The notes beneath the pieces were generated by a model. It was not told where the DNA came from. It was given only the letters and a program-made list of their open reading frames with translations, and ran no database searches. The translations under genes and the position numbers were made by a program. Shown here piece by piece: positions 1 to 5,867 of a stretch of 9,883 nt of DNA. The DNA is taken from positions 1-9,883 of the forward strand of contig JAUILX010000024.1 of NCBI GenBank assembly GCA_030433395.1. Reading direction: 5' to 3'. This DNA comes from Chlamydiia bacterium (lineage in GTDB: Bacteria > Chlamydiota > Chlamydiia > Chlamydiales > JACKPQ01). Each line of letters starts with the position of its first letter. The first letter of the stretch is position 1.

Positions 1-68
1 AATCCACAGATTAACAGAGCAATCCCTGCAAGTAAAACAACCAAACTACCAATTTGCTTAGCTTTCAT
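1..68 (-). CDS. N-terminus of a small hydrophobic membrane protein (partial, runs off left edge)
   Basis: Twenty-two codons are visible before the window ends. They start with Met-Lys-Ala-Lys-Gln and continue into an uninterrupted hydrophobic stretch rich in Leu, Val, Ile and Ala (residues 6-21). This is either a membrane-spanning helix or an uncleaved signal anchor. The start is well supported: GGAGGG (77-82 on the complementary strand) ends 8 nt before the ATG, the strongest Shine-Dalgarno sequence in the window. Short lysine-plus-one-helix N-termini of this kind occur in small inner-membrane proteins such as the DUF3185-like group, but too little is present to assign a family. The SD lies in a predicted hairpin (72-113), so translation or transcription may be controlled there. 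Confidence 0.6.
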   Translation of the reverse strand, partial: MKAKQIGSLVVLLAGIALLICG

Positions 69-71
69 AAT

Positions 72-113
72 AAAAACCCTCCTATTTTTTCTTATATCGA
101 ATAGAGGGTTTTT
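72..113 (-). terminator. Stem-loop: likely intrinsic terminator of the ATPase gene, overlapping the next gene's SD
   Basis: AAAAACCCTC (72-81) is the exact reverse complement of GAGGGTTTTT (104-113), giving a 10-bp stem. After a one-base bulge, three more pairs (83-85 with 101-103) can form. Read on the minus strand the hairpin begins 27 nt after the ATPase stop codon, and its 3' arm runs into TTTTTATTA, as expected of an intrinsic terminator. It would also work on the plus strand. The 3' arm contains the GGAGGG SD of the downstream small membrane protein, so in a read-through transcript the same structure would hide that SD. Both roles are inferred; only the inverted repeat is seen. Confidence 0.55.
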
Positions 114-117
114 TATG

Positions 118-132
118 CTCAATTAAATTGAG
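118..132. repeat. Short palindrome, 7-bp arms around one base
   Basis: CTCAATT and AATTGAG flank a single A. The element sits between the ATPase stop codon and the terminator-like hairpin, so it could be an operator for the left-edge gene. One repeat of this size is expected by chance in a window this long, so the weight is low. Confidence 0.25.
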
Positions 133-139
133 TCCATGT

Positions 140-1267
140 TTAGGAAAATGCCACGCGCAACCAAATTGCCAATAGGGGGTCATCGAAAATAATCTGGCCG
201 CGTGAGCTTGCCTCAAGGATATTTTTGTCCTTTAAGGATTTGATTGCAGATGAAAGCGCAGGCGGACTGGAAATTTCATATTTTTTTAGGTTGTCTTTTG
301 CAAAAATATGTTTGGGCTCATTTGCAGCCAGTCGAAGTGCTCGCTGTTGTGTAGATGTCAGAGAGCTAAGGAGCGTTTGGTAAGCATAAGAGTTTTGTTT
401 GACCACTAATGCTAAAGTCCGTTCAACAATGGGAATATCGATATGTGTGACGCCTCTTGCCACAAGATGAAAGCACACCATTTGGACATAATTGGGTGTG
501 TCTTGGACAAGGTTTCGTAGATGCTTAATCGTATCGGCGTCTCCTGAAATGCCAATAGAATTAAACCGCTGTAAGATCCAATCTGTAAATTCATTACCAA
601 AGGAGGGGAATTCTATGGATTGGCAAGAGCGGTAGAACGGACGTGTATGATTATTTAACATATCGTAGATGATGCTTTTCCTTGATCCTGTGAAAAGGAA
701 AGAGGTATTTTTTAGCTGTTGCATAAATGTGCGCAGCGTAGCTTCAAGCCAGCCTTCATCTTCAATTTCTGTCACCTTTTGAAACTCATCAATGACAACA
801 AGGACATTTTCGCCAAGCTTCTCCAAATCACCCAATACATCTTGAATAATATTTTTAACGTCTTTTTCGGAGGTGTTTTCTAGCGATAATCCAAACGATT
901 GTTCTCCTGTTTGTTGGTCGATATCAAGTGAGATTTTTGGTTTGAGACTGGGTATTTTTTCGATAAATTTTTGACTCCAGCTTTTCTTAGGGTTAAGAGC
1001 GCGTAGCAGCTGGTTAAGGAAGTCTTTGTGAGATGTTATATTGAAGATATCTACAAAGAATGTTGTATATCCCTCGCGATCAAAATCACCCAAAAGGTTC
1101 GTGACAAATGAAGTTTTACCGAAGCGTCGTGGTCCAATTAAAACGAGATGAATGCGATTTTGTAGAAACTGTTGAACTGTCCGAGCTAGATCTGCTCTCG
1201 GTAAGTAGTAGTCGCCAGCTACAGGGTTGCCAAAACGAAAGGGGTTTTTTGTTGCAACGGTTGTCAT
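140..1267 (-). CDS. AAA-type (STAND-like) ATPase with C-terminal winged-helix-like region
   Basis: A 375-residue P-loop ATPase of the AAA_16/ATPase_2 (archaeal-type ATPase, MNS-like) group. The N-terminus has the family's NPFRFGNPVAG signature (residues 8-18). Walker A is GPRRFGKT (45-52, with K51 and T52). Walker B is the hydrophobic strand ending in D160-E161. A sensor-1-like TGSRKS follows at 193-198. Residues about 303-375 look like the small winged-helix domain common at the C-end of these proteins: TSTQQRALRLAA, then a helix pair ending in SLKDKNILE. Such proteins are cytosolic; the family's substrates are mostly unknown and some members act as regulators or toxin-like NTPases. There is no partner gene beside it. 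No Shine-Dalgarno precedes the start: only AAAC separates the ATG from a perfect 28-bp palindrome. The ATG is kept because the family signature begins at residue 8. The fold is confident; the role is unknown. Confidence 0.88.
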   Translation of the reverse strand: MTTVATKNPFRFGNPVAGDYYLPRADLARTVQQFLQNRIHLVLIGPRRFGKTSFVTNLLGDFDREGYTTFFVDIFNITSHKDFLNQLLRALNPKKSWSQKFIEKIPSLKPKISLDIDQQTGEQSFGLSLENTSEKDVKNIIQDVLGDLEKLGENVLVVIDEFQKVTEIEDEGWLEATLRTFMQQLKNTSFLFTGSRKSIIYDMLNNHTRPFYRSCQSIEFPSFGNEFTDWILQRFNSIGISGDADTIKHLRNLVQDTPNYVQMVCFHLVARGVTHIDIPIVERTLALVVKQNSYAYQTLLSSLTSTQQRALRLAANEPKHIFAKDNLKKYEISSPPALSSAIKSLKDKNILEASSRGQIIFDDPLLAIWLRVAFS

Positions 1268-1271
1268 GTTT

Positions 1272-1299
1272 CAATATTTAACAGATCTGTTAAATATTG
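1272..1299. promoter_or_regulatory. Perfect 28-bp palindrome directly upstream of the ATPase start
   Basis: The left half is CAATATTTAACAGA (1272-1285) and the right half (1286-1299) is its exact reverse complement, with no spacer. It ends 4 nt before the ATG at 1267. Chance is very unlikely for 14 of 14 matched positions. Two readings fit: a dimeric-repressor operator within the promoter, or an AU-rich mRNA hairpin at the translation start. No other copy was noticed in the window. Confidence 0.7.
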
Positions 1300-1303
1300 G
1301 CAA
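1276..1303 (-). promoter_or_regulatory. Candidate sigma70-type promoter of the ATPase gene, overlapping the palindrome
   Basis: On the minus strand TTGCCA (1298-1303) resembles a -35 box in 5 of 6 positions. After 16 bp, TTAAAT (1276-1281) matches -10 in 4 of 6. The spacer is almost entirely palindrome, so a bound protein would block RNA polymerase. The -10 ends only 8 nt before the ATG, which would give a nearly leaderless mRNA. This would explain the absence of a Shine-Dalgarno. Pattern matching only. Confidence 0.3.
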
Positions 1304-1333
1304 GCAGTCATAGCTAAACCTTTTGTTTAATTA

Positions 1334-1357
1334 CCACAGAGGGAAAAGCCTCTGTGG
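1334..1357 (-). terminator. Stem-loop after nrdB, probable end of the nrdAB transcript
   Basis: CCACAGAGG (1334-1342) and CCTCTGTGG (1349-1357) form a perfect 9-bp GC-rich stem with a 6-nt loop, starting 9 nt after the nrdB stop codon. The position suits a terminator. However, on the minus strand the stem is followed by TAATTAAAC, not a clean U-run; the better U-run (TTATTTTT) follows it on the plus strand. It may therefore act as a weak or bidirectional terminator, or as a 3'-end stabiliser. Confidence 0.5.
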
Positions 1358-1366
1358 CTTATTTTT

Positions 1367-2443
1367 CTAGTTCCAGTCGAGAGATGCTGACGACTGATAC
1401 TCATTGACTCTAGTTTCAAAGAAGTTTTTCTCTTTGCCAAGGTCAATGGTTTCACTCATCCAGGGGAAGGGGTTTTTTGCGTCTGGATATAGAGCATCAA
1501 GGCCGATACGCTCGCAGCGGCGGTTGGCAATGTATTGGACGTAGTCGCGAAACATTGGCGCAGTTAGACCTAAAATACCGCGTGGCAAGCATTCTTGGGC
1601 ATAGGCAATTTCTAGCTCGACGGCTTCTTTAATCAGATCGATGACCTGATTTTGAAAGGAGCTTGTCCAAGCTTCTGGGTTCTCTTCTTTAATGCCATTG
1701 ATGAGGTCAATACCAAAATTGAGATGGATGGTCTCATCGCGTAAGATGTATTGAAACTGCTCGCCAATGCCTGTCATTTTATTTTGACGGTGGAAGGAAA
1801 GAATCATTGCAAATCCACTGTAGAAGAAAAGTCCTTCCATGATGACGTAGTAGCCAATGAGGTTTTTTAAGAAGATTTGCTTGCCTTGTAGAGTTTCTGT
1901 TGAGAAGTGAGGATCGAGAATCTCGCGTGTGATTTTCATCTCAAAGGCGTCTTTTTTATGGATGGCCTCAATTTCGTTATACATGTTGAAGACCTCACCG
2001 GCATCGAGTGTTAGGGACTCGACGATGTAGTGGAAGGTATGTGTGTGGATGGCTTCTTCAAAAGCTTGTCGCAGCAAGTACTGACGCGCTTCTGGGTTTG
2101 TAATGTGCTTGAAAATAGCTAAAACGATGTTGTTGCCAACTAGGCTTTCTGCTGTGCTGAAAAAACCTAGATTGCGCATGATCACGCGGCGCTCATCTTC
2201 TGAAAGTGTGTTTGATTTCCATAGCTCGATATCGCGCGCCATGGGCACCTCTGATGGCATCCAGTGGTTAGCGCATCCATTAAGATAATGCTCCCAAGCC
2301 CATGCATATTTTAACGGCATAAGCTGGTTAACATCGACTTGCGTGCAGTTGATCAGGCGCTTATCTTTTGCACTGACGCGTTTTGCAGAGCTGAGCTCGG
2401 CATCTTCAAAACCTAAAACTTGTTCTTCGTGTGTTGTTGTCAT
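1367..2443 (-). CDS. nrdB: Class Ic ribonucleoside-diphosphate reductase, beta subunit
   Basis: The 358-aa radical-generating R2 subunit, which pairs with NrdA to reduce ribonucleoside diphosphates to deoxyribonucleotides in the cytosol. Long stretches match my recollection of C. trachomatis NrdB with an offset of 10 residues. The six metal ligands are all present: E99, E130, H133, E203, E237 and H240. F137, in the HTHTF motif, occupies the position of the radical tyrosine of class Ia enzymes, and E99 replaces the usual Asp. Both are class Ic hallmarks; in C. trachomatis the radical is replaced by a Mn(IV)/Fe(III) cofactor. W61, Y232 and Y349 correspond to the C. trachomatis radical-transfer residues W51, Y222 and Y338. 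The start has AAGGAA (2450-2455) at 6-nt spacing. It follows nrdA by 12 nt and is evidently in the same operon. Ends with a TAG codon, then a stem-loop. Confidence 0.97.
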   Translation of the reverse strand: MTTTHEEQVLGFEDAELSSAKRVSAKDKRLINCTQVDVNQLMPLKYAWAWEHYLNGCANHWMPSEVPMARDIELWKSNTLSEDERRVIMRNLGFFSTAESLVGNNIVLAIFKHITNPEARQYLLRQAFEEAIHTHTFHYIVESLTLDAGEVFNMYNEIEAIHKKDAFEMKITREILDPHFSTETLQGKQIFLKNLIGYYVIMEGLFFYSGFAMILSFHRQNKMTGIGEQFQYILRDETIHLNFGIDLINGIKEENPEAWTSSFQNQVIDLIKEAVELEIAYAQECLPRGILGLTAPMFRDYVQYIANRRCERIGLDALYPDAKNPFPWMSETIDLGKEKNFFETRVNEYQSSASLDWN

Positions 2444-2455
2444 AATATGTTCCTT

Positions 2456-5400
2456 TTATTGGCAGCTTTCGCAGCCTTCTTCTAAATTACAAACAGGCGC
2501 AGAGGGTTTTTCGTCGCGATTGACTGTGATCTGTGCCGATGCCGAAGCATTTTTCATCCAACGAGGCTGCAAGCCGCGTTTGTTCACATCCATGGTAGAC
2601 TTCTCAACTTGAGTAGCTCCCATTGAACGCAAATAGTAAGTGGTTTTAAGCCCTTTTTTCCAGGCAAGAGTGTACATGGCATGGAGTTTTTTACCGCTTG
2701 TCTCTGCCATGTAGAGGTTCAGTGATTGACCCATGTCGATCCATTTTTGACGGCGGCTGGCGCACTCAATGATCCATTCGTGATCAATTTCAAAGGCCGT
2801 TGGAAAGCGGCGCTTGATTTCATCAGGAACGCGCTCAATCTCTTGAATCGACCCGTCAAAATATTTGAGATCGTCAATCATCTGCTCATCCCAAAGGTCG
2901 AGCTTTTTCAAGGCGTCGACTAGGTAGCGATTGCAGATGGTGAACTCACCGGAAAGATTCGACTTTACATAGAGATGTTTGTAGTCGGGCTCGTTGCAAA
3001 ATGAAACGCCAATGATATTTGCAATGGTGGCAGTTGGTGCAATTGCCATGGTGTTGCTGTTGCGCATGCCATGGGCTTTGACTGCATCTCTTACAGGCGA
3101 CCAGTCAAGCTTTGCAGAGCGATCCATTTCTAGGGGAGTACCGCGCTCGTTTTCAAGCAGCTGGATCGTGTCAATCGGCAGGAGGCCACGGTCCCATTTT
3201 GAGCCTTGATAGCTAGCGTATGGGCCGCGCTCTTGAGCGAGTTTGGATGAACCGAGAATGGCGTGGTAAGAGATAAACTCTTGGCTATAGTCGGCAAAGG
3301 CAACAGCTTCATGTGAGGCATAAGAGATCTCTTGAATATGCAATGCATCTTGGAAACCCATGATGCCAAGACCTACTGGGCGGTGGCGCAGGTTTGAGTT
3401 GCGCGCTTCTTTAATGGGGTAGAAGTTGATATCGATCACGTTATCGAGCATGCGAATCGCTGTTTGAACAGAGCGAGCTAGGCGCTTTTCATCGATACCG
3501 TCTTTTGTTGTGTGCTTAACCAAGTTAATTGAGGCTAAGTTACACACAGCTGTTTCTTGTTTAGAGGTATTGAGCAATATCTCTGTGCAAAGATTTGAGC
3601 TGTGGACAACACCCGCGTGATCTTGTGGCGAGCGAATGTTTGATGGGTCTTTAAAAGTGATCCAAGGATGCCCTGTTTCAAAGAGCATGCTGAGCATCTT
3701 GCGCCATAGATCCATGGCTTTAACGGTTTTAAACAGCTTTAGTTTTCCATCTTTTGCCATCTGCTCATACTCGTGGTAGCGAGCTTCAAAGGCTTGCCCA
3801 TATAGATCATGCAAATCGGGGACATTGCTCGGGCTAAACAGCGTCCAATCTTGCCCAGCTTCAACGCGCTTCATGAAGAGGTCAGGGATCCAGTTCGCTG
3901 TATTCATGTCATGTGTGCGGCGGCGCTCATCACCTGTATTTTTGCGCAGCTCTAAAAAGTCTTCGATATCGAGATGCCATGTTTCAAGGTAGGCAACGGC
4001 TACACCTTTGCGCTTTCCACCTTGGTTGACGGCAACAGCAGTATCGTTTGCTACTTTTAAAAATGGAATCACGCCCTGGCTTTGACCATTGGTGCCTTTA
4101 ATATGAGCCCCCATAGCTCGCACATTTGTCCAGTCGTTCCCGATACCCCCTGCCCACTTAGATAATTGCGCGTTGTCCCCCACAACTTTGAAAATATTTT
4201 CTAAATCATCGCCAATTGTTGATAGAAAGCATGAGCTAAGCTGTGAGTGATTGGTTCCTGAATTAAACAGTGTTGGTGTACTTGACACGACATAAAATTG
4301 TGAGAGTGTATCGTAAAATTCAATGGCGACATCTTCTTTGTTTTCTTCAAGAACGCAAAGGCCCATTGCAACGCGCATCCAAAAGATCTGCGGTGTTTCT
4401 AAGCGTTTTTGCTCATGGTGAATGAAATAGCGATCATAAAGTGTTTGCAATCCTTGGAAAAGAAAACTGTCATCACGCTCAGGCTTGAGAGCGTTTGCAA
4501 TTTTATCGAGATCAAAATCACTTAAAGCTGGAGTCATATGTTCGGTTTCAATTGCATATTTAACGTATTTTTTAACGTAATCACGATAGACTTTATCGAG
4601 GTTTGGATCATCTGCACCTACACCGAGCACTTCATGGTAGATTTTATCAAGAAGAAGGCGAGCTGCAACTGTTGAATAACCGGGCTCTTTTTCAACTTGG
4701 GAGCGTGCAGCCATGATTAAAGCTGTGTCTACCTCTCTCTCTTTGATCCCTTCGTAAAAATTCATAGCAGCAAGGTTGTAAAGTTCATCACTTGAGACTT
4801 CTTTAACTTTACGGCAGGCAAACTCAATTCTACCACGGATGTCGCTTTCAGCTAGCTCAACTTGTTTGCCATCTTCTTTTGTAATAGTAAAAATACGGCC
4901 AGATTTTTTCTTCTTTTTAGGCTCTTCTTTTACAGTAGGTGTTGGCGCTTTTTCAACGGTTACACGAGATAGAATATAACCTTTGGCAACATTAAAATAG
5001 CCTTCGCGCATCAGAGCTTCCTCAAGCATGTCTTGGATTTGGTAGACGTGTAGTTGGCCTGTTTTTTTGTAAAAGGCAACGGCGGTGTTGACAATTTTTT
5101 GAGTGATAAAATTAACAGCATCAATAATCAATTGAGGTGAGGCGCCTTCTACGGCATGAGTGCTACGAAAAGCATTTTCAAGCGTTTTAGAAATTTTCAT
5201 CGGGTTAAAGCGGACTGTAGCACCATCTGAGCGCATGATTTTCATATTGCGAGGGGAGTCTTCGCGCACAGCTTTATGTTTGTCGCGATAAATAATGTAG
5301 TCGCGTGCAACATCGTGGTGGCCATTTTTCATCAAAGTGACTTCAACTAAATCTTGAATGCCTTCTACATTTAAGCAGACACCTTTGCTTGAAAGCTCAC

Positions 5401-5674
5401 AAGCTTGGCTTGAGACTTGATCGCTAATGGCTGCGACTGCCTCCATCACATCTTCGGGTAGTAAAGCTGGTTTCGGAGTTTTCTTAGTATCACGAAATGC
5501 AGATTCAATAGCGCGAAAGATACGTTCACGTTTAAACGGAACAATACTCCCGTTGCGCTTGACGACAGTGAACTGAGCGCCCACAGAATTACTTGTATCT
5601 TTGACGCCGCTTTCTTTGAGCATTGCCATGAGCTCTTGTGTTGAATCACTAGATGTTGAAAACCCTTTAGCCAT
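2456..5674 (-). CDS. nrdA: Ribonucleoside-diphosphate reductase, alpha subunit with three ATP-cones
   Basis: The 1072-aa catalytic R1 subunit of class I ribonucleotide reductase. Three ATP-cone regulatory domains lie in a row: about 35-136 (begins FTVVKRNGSIVPFKRE), 145-238 (MKIMRSDGATVRFNPMKI) and 262-350 (the one most like the single E. coli cone). A lysine-rich linker (253-257) precedes the third. The catalytic barrel has C482 (SSCF) and C711 (AVCNLASINL) as the active-site redox pair, N694-C696-E698 as thiyl-radical site and partners, and Y1013-Y1014 (TTYYLRS) for radical transfer. The C-terminal shuttle thiols are C1068 and C1071, a CxxC form, against E. coli CxxxxC. Length and triple cones fit chlamydial NrdA (about 1050 aa). 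An ATG 40 codons upstream exists but has no RBS and lies in the promoter/NrdR-box region, so I chose MAKGF, which has AAGGAA 6 nt before it. High dATP is expected to inhibit through the cones. Confidence 0.97.
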   Translation of the reverse strand: MAKGFSTSSDSTQELMAMLKESGVKDTSNSVGAQFTVVKRNGSIVPFKRERIFRAIESAFRDTKKTPKPALLPEDVMEAVAAISDQVSSQACELSSKGVCLNVEGIQDLVEVTLMKNGHHDVARDYIIYRDKHKAVREDSPRNMKIMRSDGATVRFNPMKISKTLENAFRSTHAVEGASPQLIIDAVNFITQKIVNTAVAFYKKTGQLHVYQIQDMLEEALMREGYFNVAKGYILSRVTVEKAPTPTVKEEPKKKKKSGRIFTITKEDGKQVELAESDIRGRIEFACRKVKEVSSDELYNLAAMNFYEGIKEREVDTALIMAARSQVEKEPGYSTVAARLLLDKIYHEVLGVGADDPNLDKVYRDYVKKYVKYAIETEHMTPALSDFDLDKIANALKPERDDSFLFQGLQTLYDRYFIHHEQKRLETPQIFWMRVAMGLCVLEENKEDVAIEFYDTLSQFYVVSSTPTLFNSGTNHSQLSSCFLSTIGDDLENIFKVVGDNAQLSKWAGGIGNDWTNVRAMGAHIKGTNGQSQGVIPFLKVANDTAVAVNQGGKRKGVAVAYLETWHLDIEDFLELRKNTGDERRRTHDMNTANWIPDLFMKRVEAGQDWTLFSPSNVPDLHDLYGQAFEARYHEYEQMAKDGKLKLFKTVKAMDLWRKMLSMLFETGHPWITFKDPSNIRSPQDHAGVVHSSNLCTEILLNTSKQETAVCNLASINLVKHTTKDGIDEKRLARSVQTAIRMLDNVIDINFYPIKEARNSNLRHRPVGLGIMGFQDALHIQEISYASHEAVAFADYSQEFISYHAILGSSKLAQERGPYASYQGSKWDRGLLPIDTIQLLENERGTPLEMDRSAKLDWSPVRDAVKAHGMRNSNTMAIAPTATIANIIGVSFCNEPDYKHLYVKSNLSGEFTICNRYLVDALKKLDLWDEQMIDDLKYFDGSIQEIERVPDEIKRRFPTAFEIDHEWIIECASRRQKWIDMGQSLNLYMAETSGKKLHAMYTLAWKKGLKTTYYLRSMGATQVEKSTMDVNKRGLQPRWMKNASASAQITVNRDEKPSAPVCNLEEGCESCQ

Positions 5675-5680
5675 ATTATT

Positions 5681-5686
5681 TTCCTT
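5681..5686 (-). promoter_or_regulatory. Shine-Dalgarno that fixes the nrdA start
   Basis: AAGGAA on the minus strand, 6 nt before the ATG at 5674, the same sequence and spacing as before nrdB. The upstream in-frame ATG at 5794 has no comparable site. Confidence 0.75.
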
Positions 5687-5739
5687 TATTTTTGCTCTTA
5701 AATCACCACCAATCAAGGCTTTGATAACTTTAGCAGCAC

Positions 5740-5755
5740 CTACAACATGTAGTAA
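5740..5755 (-). promoter_or_regulatory. Candidate NrdR box, proximal (second of a pair)
   Basis: The core CAACATGTAG (5743-5752, plus strand) matches the NrdR core pattern CWATATATWG at 8 of 10 positions. Its centre is 32 bp from the centre of the stronger box at 5772-5787, about three helical turns, which is the tandem arrangement known for NrdR sites upstream of RNR operons. Confidence 0.6.
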
Positions 5756-5771
5756 CTGCCAGCTTATACTA

Positions 5772-5787
5772 CCACTATATATTGTAG
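5772..5787 (-). promoter_or_regulatory. Candidate NrdR box, distal (stronger, overlaps -10)
   Basis: The core CTATATATTG (5775-5784, plus strand) fits CWATATATWG at all 10 positions, with partial flank matches. NrdR is a zinc-ribbon/ATP-cone repressor that senses (d)ATP and binds paired boxes upstream of nrd genes. The site overlaps the best -10 candidate, consistent with repression of nrdAB. The nrdR gene is not in this window. Confidence 0.7.
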
Positions 5788-5808
5788 TTTCCATTCATTT
5801 GTCTACAA
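5776..5808 (-). promoter_or_regulatory. Candidate nrdAB promoter
   Basis: On the minus strand TTGTAG (5803-5808), a 16-bp gap and TACAAT (5781-5786, 5 of 6 to TATAAT) form one sigma70-like pair. An alternative is TAGACA (5800-5805), 18 bp, TATATA (5776-5781). Either puts the start of transcription about 100 nt upstream of the nrdA ATG and places the distal NrdR box over the -10. Exact start not determinable by reading. Confidence 0.45.
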
Positions 5809-5850
5809 AAAAAAGAAAAATTTTCCGGCTCTTTTTCAAGCGCTAGAAAA

Positions 5851-5867
5851 CAAGCTATTTAGGCTTG
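5851..5867 (-). terminator. Weak terminator-like hairpin after the surface-protein gene
   Basis: On the minus strand, directly after the TAG stop, CAAGC pairs with GCTTG across a 7-nt loop and is followed by TTTTCT. A longer T-run (on the minus strand, about 5806-5823) lies further down. The stem is only 5 bp, so this is a suggestion. Confidence 0.3.

Noticed and set aside
5675..5794. A 40-codon N-terminal extension of NrdA starting at the ATG at 5794
   Set aside because: No SD precedes it, and the extension would be encoded by the promoter and NrdR-box region. The downstream ATG at 5674 has AAGGAA at ideal spacing, and homologous NrdA proteins start near the first ATP-cone.
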